In this document: positions 1-10,082 of the stretch, in pieces
How positions within the stretch are numbered: the first letter of the stretch is position 1
Layout of the letters: each line of letters starts with the position of its first letter
Source of the DNA: Silene noctiflora
Taxonomy: Eukaryota > Streptophyta > Magnoliopsida > Caryophyllales > Caryophyllaceae
DNA: 25,579 nucleotides
Direction of reading: 5' to 3'
Assembly: GCA_009801015.1 (NCBI GenBank)
Contig: VHZZ01006103.1
Span: 15,458-41,036 of the forward strand
Notes under the pieces: model-generated
The model's database searches: none
What the model saw: only the letters and a program-made list of their open reading frames with translations
What the model was told of the DNA's origin: nothing
Translations under genes and position numbers: made by a program

Positions 1-534
1 CAGCTGACTAATATTGCTAGTGAATATCCGAAATATATTCCTTCAATGAGATTTATTATGTAAACGCACTATTGTGGAGGACACCTACTCCAACATGTTT
101 AACTTGGAGTTATCATTATAAATGGTTATCTGAACATATCATTGTTCGATGGTAAGTTTNTATCGTGTTGTCATGAGTATAGATGGTCTCACATGTTTAC
201 TGATTGTATATCTCAATTGTTATCATTGTTGGTTATATTCAATTGTTGTAAACATGACTGGGAAAGCATCTAGTTACTCCTGACTGATTGTTGACCCCCA
301 TTCTCTTGTTGTTCAGATGATCAGCTGTTTGGATGATATCTTGCTGGGAAGTACTGTGTGGCGAGATGAATAAATTGTTTAGGAGTTTTTACTTCAGTTT
401 TTAAGAACCCCTTTAATAATGTAATGACTTTGATTTGGTTTTAGTAGCAAACCGGATTGGTCGGGTGTTTCCGCCACCTTGACCCTTTTATCAGTGTTAT
501 ACTCTGATTATTCTTTATTTATACGTTTTTCCCT

Positions 535-1351
535 TTGTTATGTAATGCAGGTTGTTACAATGACCTTACCCCTGCTAAAAATGCCTGGCCCGTCTTGGAG
601 TATGGTTCTCCGTTGGACATTGCCAAAACCTTGAACCTCTCATCCCCATCCTGTCAACCCGTAGACCCTGCTGAGCTCCCTGCCTTAGCCAAACTCATGT
701 TCAATTTACTCAGCCGTACCATCTACCTCTCCAATAATCGAGCTAAGTTTTCTGCTGCTCAACAATACCTGGTTTTCCATCTTGTGTCCCATAGAAAAAT
801 CAACCTACCCAGCCTAATTTTCAAAAGATTTGCCATGATAGAGGCCAAAATCCAAGACCCTCAATATACCACTCCAATTCGGTTACCATATGGGATGTAG
901 ATATCTATCATGCTTCGTTCCAAAGGGGTGCTGGTGAAGGATTTTGTGGGGGTATCAAGGGATGTTTGACATGATGTCTACGGGTAACCTTGGGAAAATG
1001 ATGCTCAAAACTCAGAAAGGGAAGTTGCTGACCATTAAGAAGGTTAAGGGTAAAACTATCGAGAAGGGTTCCTCAAGCAAGGGTGTGGGTGATGTTGGTT
1101 TGGTGGATCAATCTGAGATCCTTGATGCCTTGGTTGCTCTCAAGGAGGATGTGGCGTGTCATAAGAATGATGTAGCCCATCTCAAGGAAGTTCAGACTAA
1201 CATGGCATTCGTCAAAGACACTTTTGACTCACTCCGAGGGAATGTGGACGTTATGGCAAACCTGCTCCAAGCTAGAACTGGGCATGAAGTCACTGATGAT
1301 GCCTCAGATGAGGATAATGACTTGGATGGAGTTCAAGACTTCTCTCCCTAA
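535..1351 (+). pseudogene. Remnant of the element's extra (env-like or plant-transposon-protein-like) reading frame
   Basis: Translated pieces resemble the plant retroelement protein often annotated as 'putative plant transposon protein' or as the env-like frame of SIRE-type elements. The resemblance is in the sequence LVFHLVSHRKINLPSLIF followed by LPYGM. The later part (roughly 1010-1350) is Lys/Val/Asp-rich with heptad-like spacing (EILDALVALKEDV, HLKEVQTNM), suggesting a short coiled coil, and ends in an acidic tail. It sits between the presumed pol end and the purine tract, as this extra frame does in SIRE-type elements. The frame is no longer whole. No host function is proposed. Confidence 0.5.
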
Positions 1352-1838
1352 CTCCCTTCTCCTTTATAAACTCTTCCTACTTTTGCCTTACACCCCCATC
1401 CTTAGTTCATATTAATCTGGTGGTGTATTATTAAACCTTGCTTAGAGTTGTCGTACTTTGTTTAAACTCATGTTTTAAGCTCCATATTAGTTGACCTTGT
1501 TATTTTGCTACATCTATGGTTGTTTTTTATGTGACGGGTCTCATGCATGTTTACTCTGTGTCCGGGGCTAGTTTTTGCCTATTTGATGATGTCAAGAGGG
1601 GAAAATGGATGATTCATGTTTCTTACTTGCTTGTGATTATTAGCTCATATCTCTTTCCTGTTTTCGATTTATCTCACGCTTTGTGGTAGATTTTATATAC
1701 TAGTATTCTTGTTCTAGGTTTTGTTAGTTTCTTAGGTTTTCTTTGCTTTAATCCTCATGAACACCTGAATCTTTTTGTTGATTGACCAACTAAGGGGGAA
1801 CTATGGGAAACATTAATTCTTTGAGGCTTGTCATCATC

Positions 1839-1848
1839 AAAGGGGGAA
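1839..1848 (+). other. Polypurine tract of the retroelement
   Basis: The run AAAGGGGGAA lies two bases before the TGTTAGGA start of the LTR. A G-rich purine tract directly before TG is the plus-strand primer site in copia elements, and it fixes the LTR start at 1851. Confidence 0.7.
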
Positions 1849-2020
1849 TTTGTTAGGACCCATTTGATTGATGATGACATGCCTACCCTAATTATGTTTC
1901 TAATTGTTCATTTCAGGACTCCTTAATCAAGTAATCAATGTTCAAGAATTGTTGATCAAAGTTGCCCAAGAGTTGTTATAATAAGTGTCACTAATGTAAG
2001 GGTAAGAGAATGTGATACTA

Positions 2021-2091
2021 AGCAACAGTCATAGTAACGGTCTGCAAGACTGTTGCTCAAAATCATAGCAACGGTCTGAAAGACTGTTGCT
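2021..2091 (+). repeat. Inverted GCAACAGTC motifs in the LTR upstream (U3) region
   Basis: AGCAACAGTC at 2021-2030 is answered by its exact inverse GACTGTTGCT at 2048-2057. A second, slightly altered pair runs 2067-2091, so the block is two tandem hairpin-forming units of about 40 bp. Related pieces recur in the LTR near 3009-3032 and 3067-3092. Repeats in U3 are often transcription-factor sites, but that role is inference here. Confidence 0.6.
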
Positions 2092-2533
2092 CAAACCTGT
2101 GTCACTTGAAGAAATTTAAAGTCCTGATTTTAAAGCACTTAAGCTTTCAAATATTAACTTCTATTTGAGAGGTTTACATTTCTGAATATTTTGAATATAA
2201 TGAAAGGTTGTTTATGAAGAATAGAATATGTCAATGGCATCTTTTATATCCTAAAAGGTTTTTCTCTAAAATAGCAAAAGACCTCTCCTTACTTTATGAA
2301 AGCAAAATTTGTTTCTTTCCAAATTGGTCTTTCAAGAGTTGTCCTCTTTTGCTTGGTTCACATGTATATTTCTGAAAACAAACCTTCTTTGGGAGCCTTA
2401 CAACCTTCTTTTCTTATTTCACTTTTTAAGGGATTGCCCATTTGTGTGCAAACTTTGGAGAGTCAAAACTTTTTGGTCACATGCTAAAAGGTTTGACCTC
2501 TAAAACCCTAATTTTCAAAGCACTTACATCCTC

Positions 2534-2540
2534 TATAAAA
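2534..2540 (+). promoter_or_regulatory. TATA box of the LTR promoter
   Basis: TATAAAA in the context CTCTATAAAAGGAG lies about 680 bp into the LTR, followed by T-rich transcribed-looking sequence. This is the usual place for the retroelement's own promoter. Activity is not shown. Confidence 0.5.
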
Positions 2541-3259
2541 GGAGAACACTTATTCATTCAAGAGCCAAGACTTTTTCTGAGAAATTCAAAGTGTTTTTCA
2601 ACATTGTTTTTAAGAACGCAAAGCATTTCTTTCATTTCTTTATTACTGTTGTTTTATATTGTATTCTCTTACTTAGAATTGTTTGATCTTTAAGTTGTCC
2701 TCCTCAATTCTTTTTAAGAATCAGTTTGAGGAAGCTTGATCTTGTAGAACTTTCTAAGTTAGAGTGTCAAGTTCTTAGACGGAGTAGTCTTTGAACTATT
2801 GTCGCAACCGGAGTATGTTGTTGGTCCTTTTTATTGTAAGGGTTTTAAGTAGTCGGAGTAGATCACTTAACTAATCAATAAAAAAAGATTGGACGTAGGC
2901 CCTTAGAGTGTTGCCCGAACCAATTCAAAAATCATTGTGTTGATCTCTCTTTACTTTCAATTCCGCTGCAATTAGTTTACTTGCTCTTCATTTACGTTTT
3001 CTTTAACAATAGTCCTGAATACTGTTACTTTCGGTTTGTAGCCTTTACATTACTTGCTAAGACAAATTAGTAACAGTCAGAACAACTGTTGCTTCCAGAC
3101 TTCAGCACTACGTTTAAAGCAACGAGATACACATCTAATTACTTGATTTATTTAATGTATCTAATTGTTTCTCACATTGACAATCAACTTACTTTAAAGC
3201 AATAAAGATTAAGTTGATTCACTCCTTCCCCCTCTTAGGTACTTGGAATCCTAAACTCT

Positions 3260-3676
3260 TCATAGTTCCATGCGCCGCAACCTCCTTGAGATGATATATC
3301 TATATGGCGACTCCACAAGAAACAAGTCATTGCAGCATGCTTGAAAATAGTATCCGCCAGGATAGTGAAAAATGTGAGCTTGTTTTGTCAATGTGTTCCT
3401 ATCGGTAACAGTCAACCCGCGTCCTTCTTTTCCTCTATTTCCTAAATTTTCGATTGCTATGGCCTGGTTTTTGTGGACATTGTTCGAAAGTATATAATGA
3501 TCAGCAAGAAAAAAAGGGTCATCAGTGATAGCGCGCCATAACTTACAGACCGACCTGAAACGTAAAAGGGTTTTCACTGGCAGTGTAGGAAGAATATAGT
3601 TAGTCCACAACTTTGATGGTAAATATTGGTTAGAGTCGTTGGTTTTCGAGTTTTTCTTCGTGTTCCTGCTCGCCAT
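3260..3676 (-). pseudogene. F-box protein gene, 5' part only, truncated beside the LTR retroelement
   Basis: This reads as 138 residues from ATG at 3676. After a basic, Asn-rich leader (MASRNTKKNSKTN), residues about 19-60 form a clear F-box: LPSKLWTNYILPTLPVKTLL, then RFRSVCKLWRAITDDPFF. The F-box binds SKP1 in SCF ubiquitin ligases, with the C-terminal half recruiting the target. Later residues (CNDLFLVESPYRY) match the start of the plant F-box-associated region. The family is normally 350-420 residues, so about two thirds is missing. The frame stops a few bases from the LTR end (~3255), so the retroelement most simply landed in the gene and the rest lies beyond the element, outside the window. 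The fragment keeps no substrate-binding domain and is probably non-functional. F-box identity is firm; the truncation mechanism is inferred. Confidence 0.8.
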
Positions 3677-4019
3677 CTCGACTACAAACGAATAATTTGT
3701 TGGATGTTAAATTGGTGTAGTAATTGATTTGTTTGATGTCAATAATTCAAGGAGAAAAGAGTGAAACTAGGAAGAATGGAAGCACTAAGTCGCGTTGCCT
3801 TTCAGAGGGCTTGGGAAGGGTTTTATATGTTTGATTTAAGGTATTCTTTCAAATAGAGATAATGTTAGCAGATAATCATATATTTGGAAACTTTGAGATT
3901 TGGAAATACGATATGATAAATATTGCGAGAATAATAAATAAGATAAGATAAAAATTTACCTAATCTCACATTAGAAAAGCAGGGTAAGTTCGTATAGAGT
4001 TGTATAAAATAAAAGCACA
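3677..4019. other. Upstream flank of the F-box gene
   Basis: This AT-rich DNA upstream of the minus-strand F-box start should contain its promoter and leader. No clear TATA box or known element was singled out, and no other coding is visible. Confidence 0.4.
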
Positions 4020-4110
4020 ATTCTTATTTGTGACGGACCTATCCGTCGCAAGCTTGCAACGGGTCGAATACATACCATATTAATGGGAAATGGACCGGAT
4101 ATTATATGCA
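4020..4110. repeat. GACGGA...TCCGTC hairpin block, possible end of a MULE-like element
   Basis: GACGGA (4032-4037) and TCCGTC (4042-4047) are perfect inverse arms around CCTA, followed directly by the palindrome GCAAGCTTGC (4048-4057) and then CAACGGGTC. Runs of GACGGAT/ATCCGTC are frequent at ends of Mutator-like MITEs in plants. A related ATGACGGATATACTCGTC block is at about 10375-10393. No target duplication was found, so the element call is tentative. Confidence 0.35.
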
Positions 4111-4785
4111 AGTGGCGGACAAGGGAAATAACGTAGGCGTCTATGTGCAGCACTTTCTTTGTACTTTCCCCATTATTAAATGTCCAATTATTTACAATTT
4201 CAAATTAACATTTAATGTCCAATTGCATACTCTACGGTGTCCATCATCATTCATCATCATCACCAACATTGTTAATAACCACTCATCCATTTTCCCTTTC
4301 ATTTTTTATTATTTACCTCCAAAAATCTCTTAAAATCACATTTTAACATTCACAAAAATTGTAGGAAGATAAAATGGCGGATGGTGCCATAAATGACGAA
4401 AAACCGTAGCAAGGAAAACACTATATAAGAAAAATAATAGAAAAACGATGCATGCAAATGTTGAGCCCAACGAAGGTATTTTAAATTTTAATTTTCAACT
4501 TTTGATTTCAGTTTATGTGGTTGTTTTGGGGTCATTTGAGGGTTTGTTATTCAGTTTTTGTTGATTATAGTTGAAATTCGTACATGAATGTGCATAGGAG
4601 CAATAATAGGATTTGTTATTATTTCGGATTTTTTGCTGTTTTAATTTTGGTATTTCATTTTTACGAATTTTTTGCTGTTTTAATTTTGGTTTGTTCCATA
4701 TCCTATTACATTTCAACTTAGTTTAATATGATTCATTATGTTTATAGACCTGGACACTTTGTTATTACTTGTGGATATCGTAGTT
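4111..4785. repeat. AT-rich non-coding DNA with a 39-bp tandem duplication
   Basis: No gene is seen. A 24-base block (ATTTTTTGCTGTTTTAATTT plus TGGT) occurs at 4628-4651 and exactly again at 4667-4690, period 39. The same phrase appears inverted near 8979-9010 (GAACCAAAATTAATATAGCAG), which hints that this stretch and the 8.9-9.2 kb region are diverged inverted arms. Confidence 0.45.
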
Positions 4786-5215
4786 TAATTGATTATTATT
4801 AATGAACATATAACTGATAAGGGTGACATAAAGAATTAAACTGCCAACAGGGTGACCAGCTTAGAGCGGCAATTTATACTTGTGAAGTGTATTTGTGAAG
4901 TATATTTTGTGACCAATTTCTTTGAAAATGTTGCTAAACTGAGATGGTTCCATATTATGTTACAAAGGGTACATTTGTTACTACATGTGTAATAACTTTG
5001 TTTTATTTGATTATTATCAATGAACATATTACTGATAATGATAACATATAAAGTTAAACTATCAACATGGTGAACTGTTTAGTAAAGTTGTGGAGTACTA
5101 TAATATCTAACCAAATATTAGTTGTTTGTGACCATTTCTTCCAGTTGTATTATCGTAACATTGTTCTCTTAACGTGGTGACAAAACGTATATTTCGATAT
5201 TTCCTATCTAAATGA
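4786..5215. repeat. Tandem duplication, unit about 217 bp
   Basis: TTGATTATTATTAATGAACA, then ATAACTGATAAGGGTGACAT from about 4789, is repeated as TTGATTATTATCAATGAACA, then ATTACTGATAATGATAACAT from about 5006. The following AGTTAAACTATCAACATGGT matches ATTAAACTGCCAACAGGGTG. Two diverged copies lie side by side, both carrying GTGACC/GTTACC-type motifs. No coding is visible. Confidence 0.6.
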
Positions 5216-5464
5216 GTCCACAGTTGAACCCGAACTTGTGTAGGTACAAATTATAATCCTATGCATAGTTAATCCAAAATCACATGTTCTCGTATATCTA
5301 ATGAATGTCTCTACTTTTTGCTCTAATGTCACCATATCAACTTGTGTAGGTACACATTATTCAAAGTCACTTTTGGTGATGAAAGCAGAAAAAGAGAATT
5401 TATTTACGAGATGTATAGGAAACACTCACAAGCTGTGGGTTTCAGCATTAGGAAAACAACATCA

Positions 5465-5969
5465 CGCACAATATGTTAATGAATGTTTTCATTCTTGCAC
5501 AATATGTTATTATATTAAATATGGTAACACAATAGTAAATATGTAAACAATTGACCTTCATGGTATATTTTATATGAGAGTGTAATTTACAAGTAATTAT
5601 GTTCTCGTTCTTGCACAACATGTCACCATATAAAATTTGGTATCATAATGGATAAATATGTAAATAATTGACATTCTTAATGTATTTCTTATGACAGTGT
5701 AATTTACAAGTATTGTTTTCATTTTGCAAAATATGTTGTCATATACGATTTGGTAACATACTGGGTAAATAAGTAAACATTTGACATTCGTGGTGTATCT
5801 CTTATGACAATGTATTTTACAAGTAATGTTATCATTCTTACACAAACTGTTATCATAATGAAGTTGGTAACATTATGTTTAAATGTGTAAACATCTATGA
5901 CACTCTATATGTTAAGTAATGTTCAAATTCTTTGTCGATATGTTACCATATACAATTTGGTAACATTTA
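5465..5969. repeat. Minisatellite with a dyad about every 115 bp, left part
   Basis: Diverged units of ~115 bp share TTTACAAGTAAT, ATTGACATTC and a 24-26-bp dyad with arms like TGTTACCA/TGGTAACA around an AT spacer. Dyads start at 5504, 5621, 5734, 5848 and 5941 (spacings 117, 113, 114, 93). The best preserved is 5941-5965. The array continues at 7906 after the Helitron. There is no long open frame. Role unknown; it may be satellite-like DNA or the inside of an older element. Confidence 0.72.
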
Positions 5970-7392
5970 TCTATCTTCTATATCTATATAAAAGTATAAT
6001 ACATGAACCACTTGACACGTGACATTCTCATATTCACTCTCACATTGATTTTTCCCGCCTAAGTAAACATAAGAAAAAAAAAGTTCTATACAATTTACAC
6101 TATCAACGACATGTAAGACAATTGGCAAGGATTGATTAATTATTATAATACTACCCTAAAATAATCCAAACTATTCTGGAAAATTTAAGCATAAAATAAT
6201 CAATCTAAAAAATTGTGATATGATACTTGCCCCAAAAAAACACCTGTCATAAAAACTATCTTTTGATAATCTTTTTTATATATAAAAATCAATCTTTTGC
6301 TACAAGATAATATCACTTATATATAAAAAAAGAATATTAATAAAAAAATTCTACTAAATACAATCAATTCATAAAGATTATACTCTTACCAATGCCGGTA
6401 TTTACTATATCATTGTTTTTCGTGAGGTGATTAGTATATAATCTTTTTAACGAGCTGCTAATTTTTATCATCAATGTTTTTCAATGGCAAGTACTTAATA
6501 ATAAACACCATCACGAAGTATTATTTTTTGGAAGTTCTCGCTTTTTAATGTTGAGATGATTTTCTTTAATACAGTGTTTAGCAATTTCACTGATTTCATA
6601 GAGATGCAATTGATTCAACCAAATTGCAGGATTTAATATTTTTAATACACCTATATGAATGTTGTACATTTGCTTTGAGTTTTGTATACTTGTTTGGTCA
6701 ATTAGCATACTTTTGTTCAATAGATCTTCCTTAGGACGAAGATATTCCTCTTAAGAATAAAACGTAAATGATACCCCACTTGCATAGACAAACTTTTTGC
6801 TAATATTAATGCATTCTATTTTTGTCTTATGCGTGATACTTGAGTTAAAACGAATATGCCCTTCTTAAATGAGAATTTGTGATTTTTGTTAGAGATATCT
6901 GAAGTGCGGTAGGGAGTTTAAGTTGCTAGAATAAGTTTGATGAGATTCGTGAGTGATAAACGGGTGGATAGCGGAAATTGGGTGATAAACAAATAATTAT
7001 ATATATTAAATTTCCTTAAAACAAAAAAAAAATGATAAATTTTTTACTTCATAATTCACTAAAAGGGTAATGTACTCTGTTTTCTTTTTACCAAATATTT
7101 ATTTTTAGAGTAGAAAATTTTGAACAATTAAAAGTTCTATATCTAAATAATGATGCTATATTTTTTTGAGATAAAAAATAATAATATGGGACGATGGATG
7201 AAAAATTTCATTCAGTTGGTGCAAAAGATTATACAACTAAATTTATTTCCTTAAGAACTTAATTTTATTGTAGTAATTAGAAACTGGAGTCCTTGGTAAG
7301 CATGAGAAATTTAGACTTCAAAATAAAGTATCGACAAACATATACGGGGTATAATTTGCATATGTTTTGTTGCCTTTCAATTATAAATTTTT

Positions 7393-7771
7393 GGATTTTT
7401 CTACGTGGTAACCCTGTCTTTTTTCAAATTTTACATGGGACCTCTTGGTTTTAAAAACACGTGTAATACCTAAACTTAGTAAAATGTTCTTAAATACACA
7501 AACTACTAAAAATCAAGTTTTAAACAACTAAAAATTATAAAGAAAATATGTTTACGATTGAGTAAATGATATTTTTGTTAAATACACGACAAATTATTGC
7601 CAAAAAATCAATTACAAATGCAAAAGCTAAACATTTAAAAGAGGCGTATTAGAACCTTTTGTGTATTTTAAGACGTTTTCATAAAGTTTAGGGGTACCAA
7701 TGATATTTTTGAAAAGCAAGGAGTATCACGTAAAGTTCGAAAAAAATACAAGAATATCATGTAGAAAATCC
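7393..7771. mobile_element. Fold-back (Mutator-like) MITE nested in the Helitron
   Basis: The left arm GGATTTTTCTACGTGGTA (7393 on) and the reverse of the right arm GGATTTTCTACATGATA (from 7771) match with substitutions over roughly 130-150 bp, including TTTACATGGGACCTCTTGGT against TTTACGTGATACTCCTTGCT and the block around AAATACACAAA. TATAAATTTTT (7382-7392) and TATAGATTTTT (7772-7782) flank it: an 11-base direct repeat with one mismatch, the size made by Mutator-family transposases. No coding. Superfamily follows from repeat length and long arms and is not proven. Confidence 0.65.
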
Positions 7772-7874
7772 TATAGATTTTTGCAACAAATTTGTAAGGC
7801 AAATTACAACCTTACACTATAAATCTAAACAAAATATTATTTAATTATAACATTTTCAAATGCTTTTATATATA

Positions 7875-7894
7875 CCCGTGCAGTTTTGCACGGG
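7875..7894 (+). other. Helitron 3' terminal hairpin
   Basis: CCCGTGCA and TGCACGGG pair perfectly around GTTT, 7 bp before the CTAG end. This is the replication-termination hairpin that marks Helitron 3' ends. Confidence 0.85.
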
Positions 7895-7905
7895 TTTTAA
7901 GCTAG

Positions 7906-8260
7906 TAATTAATAAATATGTGGACAATTGACATTCTTGGTGTATCTCTTATGCAGTGCATTTTACAAGTAATGTTATCATTTTTGTACAAACTGTTATA
8001 TATTGAAATTGGTAATATTATGTTGAAACACGTAAACACCTATGTCATTCTATATGTGACCATTTTAGAAGGTGACTCGTCTATGACATTGTATATGTTA
8101 AGTAATGTACTCGTTATCACACAATATGTTACCATATAAATGTTGGTAACATAACAGTCAAACATGTAACCAAGTTGGCATTCCTGTTGTATTTTCGTTC
8201 GCAATGTATATGGCCATTACGTTCACATTCTTGTAGAATATGTCACCATTCAGAAGCAGT
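7906..8260. repeat. Minisatellite with TGTTACC dyads, right part
   Basis: This continues the array of 5465-5969 beyond the Helitron, with ATATGTGGACAATTGACATT, then TTTTACAAGTAATG, and dyads at about 7994-8017 and 8127-8151 (TGTTACCA/TGGTAACA). After 8170 the units fade. The short open frame here has repeat-driven composition and is not treated as a gene. Confidence 0.68.
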
Positions 8261-9640
8261 TTACATATTGACAAATTAGATATTACATTCATATTGTCAA
8301 ATGTAGCACCATGCTCAATTCTTAAACATACACCAAACTACAAATAAACCCAGGAAACCAACTAAGGCATATATAACTACTTTCTCGCTTTTCCTATGTT
8401 TCCTGATTTCAATATTCAATTCTACAACAACCATCTTCAATTTTTCAATCTTTTTCAATCTTTTTCTTGAGATTCTTCATTTTCTCTAACAAACCGTTCT
8501 TCTTCTCTATGTCCTCACTATGTTACCAATTGAGTATAACACGTTATTTTCAATAAAATATGTTACCATCTGCAGTATAACATGTCAACGTAACACATTC
8601 AGAAGGATTTACAAAAGGAATCAGTAATGAAATCATTTTTTTCTCCAACCAAAAGGGACCAACCCATACAATATGAACATGAAAACAAACTTACAGCAAA
8701 ATGGTCACATACTACATTTTCCCATGTCAAGGTCATTTATCTGTCACCAAAAGATTAATAGTTCGTTTCCCTTTCAAGGTCATTTAAACCACCCCCAAAA
8801 CTCACTTGGGTGAAAACATATAACTAAAAAATGGCGACAATCTAACAACAAAGAAGGCCAAAAATGAATGAACAAACCATTAACACAATTTAATTCACAA
8901 TTTAAACCATGAACATCAAAAACCCCAAAACACGCCCCAAATCACATATCAAAAATTCAACAATCATTAGAAAAAAAATATGTGAATGAACCAAAATTAA
9001 TATAGCAGAAACAAAAATCATCAATTTATCAAATTGATACAAAGTTTAACAAAAAATCACAACAAACATAAGAAAGAAAAATGATCTAAAAACGGCAACA
9101 ATCGAACTAAAAATGATAACAATCTTCAACAAAAATCAACAGTAACAATAAAAAGTGAATGAACCGAAATTAAAAATGGAGAATAAATTAAAAATGGTAA
9201 CATCAAACATAATAAATCAACTTACAATGGAAAAATGAACTAGAAGCTTGATTAAAAAAAATAAACAAAACACAACAATATAACAAGATATTGATCGTAC
9301 CATAAAAATTAAATTTCAAACATTGAATCTAAAAAACTAAACAATCACCGAAAAAAAAGTCAACAATAAACAACTAAAATGACATCTTATGTTAAAAGTT
9401 TGATATGAGAAAATCAACAATCAACAATAAACAACATAGCAAAATCTTCATCATCCCGTAAAAATTAAATTTCTTAACTGGTTGCCGTTTTGTTGCTTAT
9501 TTCTTTGTCATTTTACCAATATTTATGATAATGTTTGAAATTTTGGTTAATTTGTAGGAAGAGTTTGATAGGAAAGAAGCAGAGAATTTGAAATGAGAGA
9601 TTTTTGTTGAAAATGAATGTGTGACTCTAAAGAGTGAATT
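8261..9640. repeat. AT-rich repeat DNA with scattered GTTACC motifs and internal duplications
   Basis: No gene is recognised. AACA-rich sequence carries a diverged duplication: AACAATATAACAAGATATTG (from 9274) and AACAACATAGCAAAATCTTC (from 9430), each ending TAAAAATTAAATTT, period about 156. GTGAATGAACCAAAATTAA (about 8978) and GTGAATGAACCGAAATTAA (about 9156) form another pair. Several phrases recall, inverted, the 4.3-4.7 kb stretch. Confidence 0.45.
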
Positions 9641-10082
9641 AAGTTAAAAGTGACAATTGAAATGTGTGGTAAACAACTAGCAGTGGGAAGGCAATTTTTT
9701 TTTTTTTTTTTTTTAATGCCAAAGAGTCAAGTTACCAATCCCTTGACTTCTCTACCGTTTTTCATGAAAGTGGTACTATCTGACCTGTCACAAGTAAGAC
9801 TAATTGAAAATAAAATATATCCTATAAAAATATAGGTTTCATGTATTCTTATCATTGGTAACCGGCCCATTTAAATATTAATATGAGTTTTTCTAACATG
9901 TGCGAAGTTAATTACAGAAACATTTACATGAATAATTTATTAATTATGATAAATGTTAGTTTGTACATCAATTTTTTATCATATATTCTTGCAAATGTTT
10001 CTTTAATTAGCTTTTTAACATGTGCCCTAAAACCCAATATTAAATTCCCCACTTAAATTTATTTTGTAAACTTTTTTGCATA
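9641..10082. other. AT-rich intergenic DNA with a T20 run
   Basis: A poly-T run lies near 9695-9714. The phrase ACCGGCCCATTT...ATTAATATG near 9860-9884 is a loose inverse of CATATTAATGGGAAATGGAC, then CGG, near 4076-4098. No gene is seen. Confidence 0.3.

Larger units (their letters stand above)
1..3255 (+). mobile_element. 3' portion of a Ty1/copia-type LTR retrotransposon, SIRE/Maximus-like (fossil)
   Basis: The stretch reads as the end of an LTR retrotransposon. There is a decayed coding region downstream of where pol would be, a long untranslated spacer, a purine tract (1839-1848), and an LTR that starts TGTTAGGA at 1851 and ends near TCCTAAA at about 3255. The GGACGTAGGC and CCGAACCA motifs near 2890-2930 are, from memory, typical of the R/U5 part of SIRE/Maximus copia LTRs, a lineage that carries an extra env-like frame between pol and the 3' LTR. 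Bases 1-534 show no recognisable coding and are taken as its internal spacer. The 5' LTR, gag and pol would lie outside the window. The copy looks broken, with only a few breaks in the part seen, so middle-aged rather than ancient. Lineage assignment is inference; the LTR structure is seen. Confidence 0.72.
1851..3255 (+). repeat. 3' LTR, about 1.4 kb (fossil)
   Basis: It starts TGTTAGGA at 1851, right after the purine tract. The far end shows TCCTAAA at about 3249-3255, close to the inverted match TCCTAACA expected at a copia LTR end. A TATA box lies at 2534, and the downstream GGACGTAGGC and CCGAACCA motifs fit an R/U5 region. The TTCACTCCTTCCCCCTCTTAGG stretch just before the end is also the usual C-rich tail of SIRE-type LTRs. 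The exact last base is uncertain by a few bases because the partner LTR and the target duplication are not in the window. Confidence 0.68.
5970..7905 (+). mobile_element. Non-autonomous Helitron, 1936 bp
   Basis: The 5' end is TCTATCTTCTATATCTATAT, then an AAAAGTATAATACATG stretch, ACTTGACACGTGACATTCTC and TTTTTCCCGCC, a phrase order usual for plant Helitron 5' ends. The 3' end has a perfect 8-bp hairpin at 7875-7894, seven bases and CTAG at 7902-7905. The flanks are A (5969) and T (7906), the expected AT target with no duplication. Removing 5970-7905 restores the dyad spacing of the surrounding minisatellite (5941 to 7994 minus 1936 is 117). There is no Rep/helicase coding, so it would move only with a partner's enzymes. 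It contains a 379-bp fold-back element. Confidence 0.85.

Noticed and set aside
4106-5845. Several 60-80-residue open frames on both strands
   Set aside because: AT-rich repeat DNA, no domain, overlapping strands; expected by chance.
6511-6720. 69-residue minus-strand frame inside the Helitron, considered as a Rep/helicase or RPA remnant
   Set aside because: No Rep HUH motif, helicase motif or convincing RPA match; too short and AT-rich.
5465-8260. CRISPR-like regular repeats
   Set aside because: Units are ~115 bp, diverged along their whole length and in plant nuclear DNA; this is a minisatellite.
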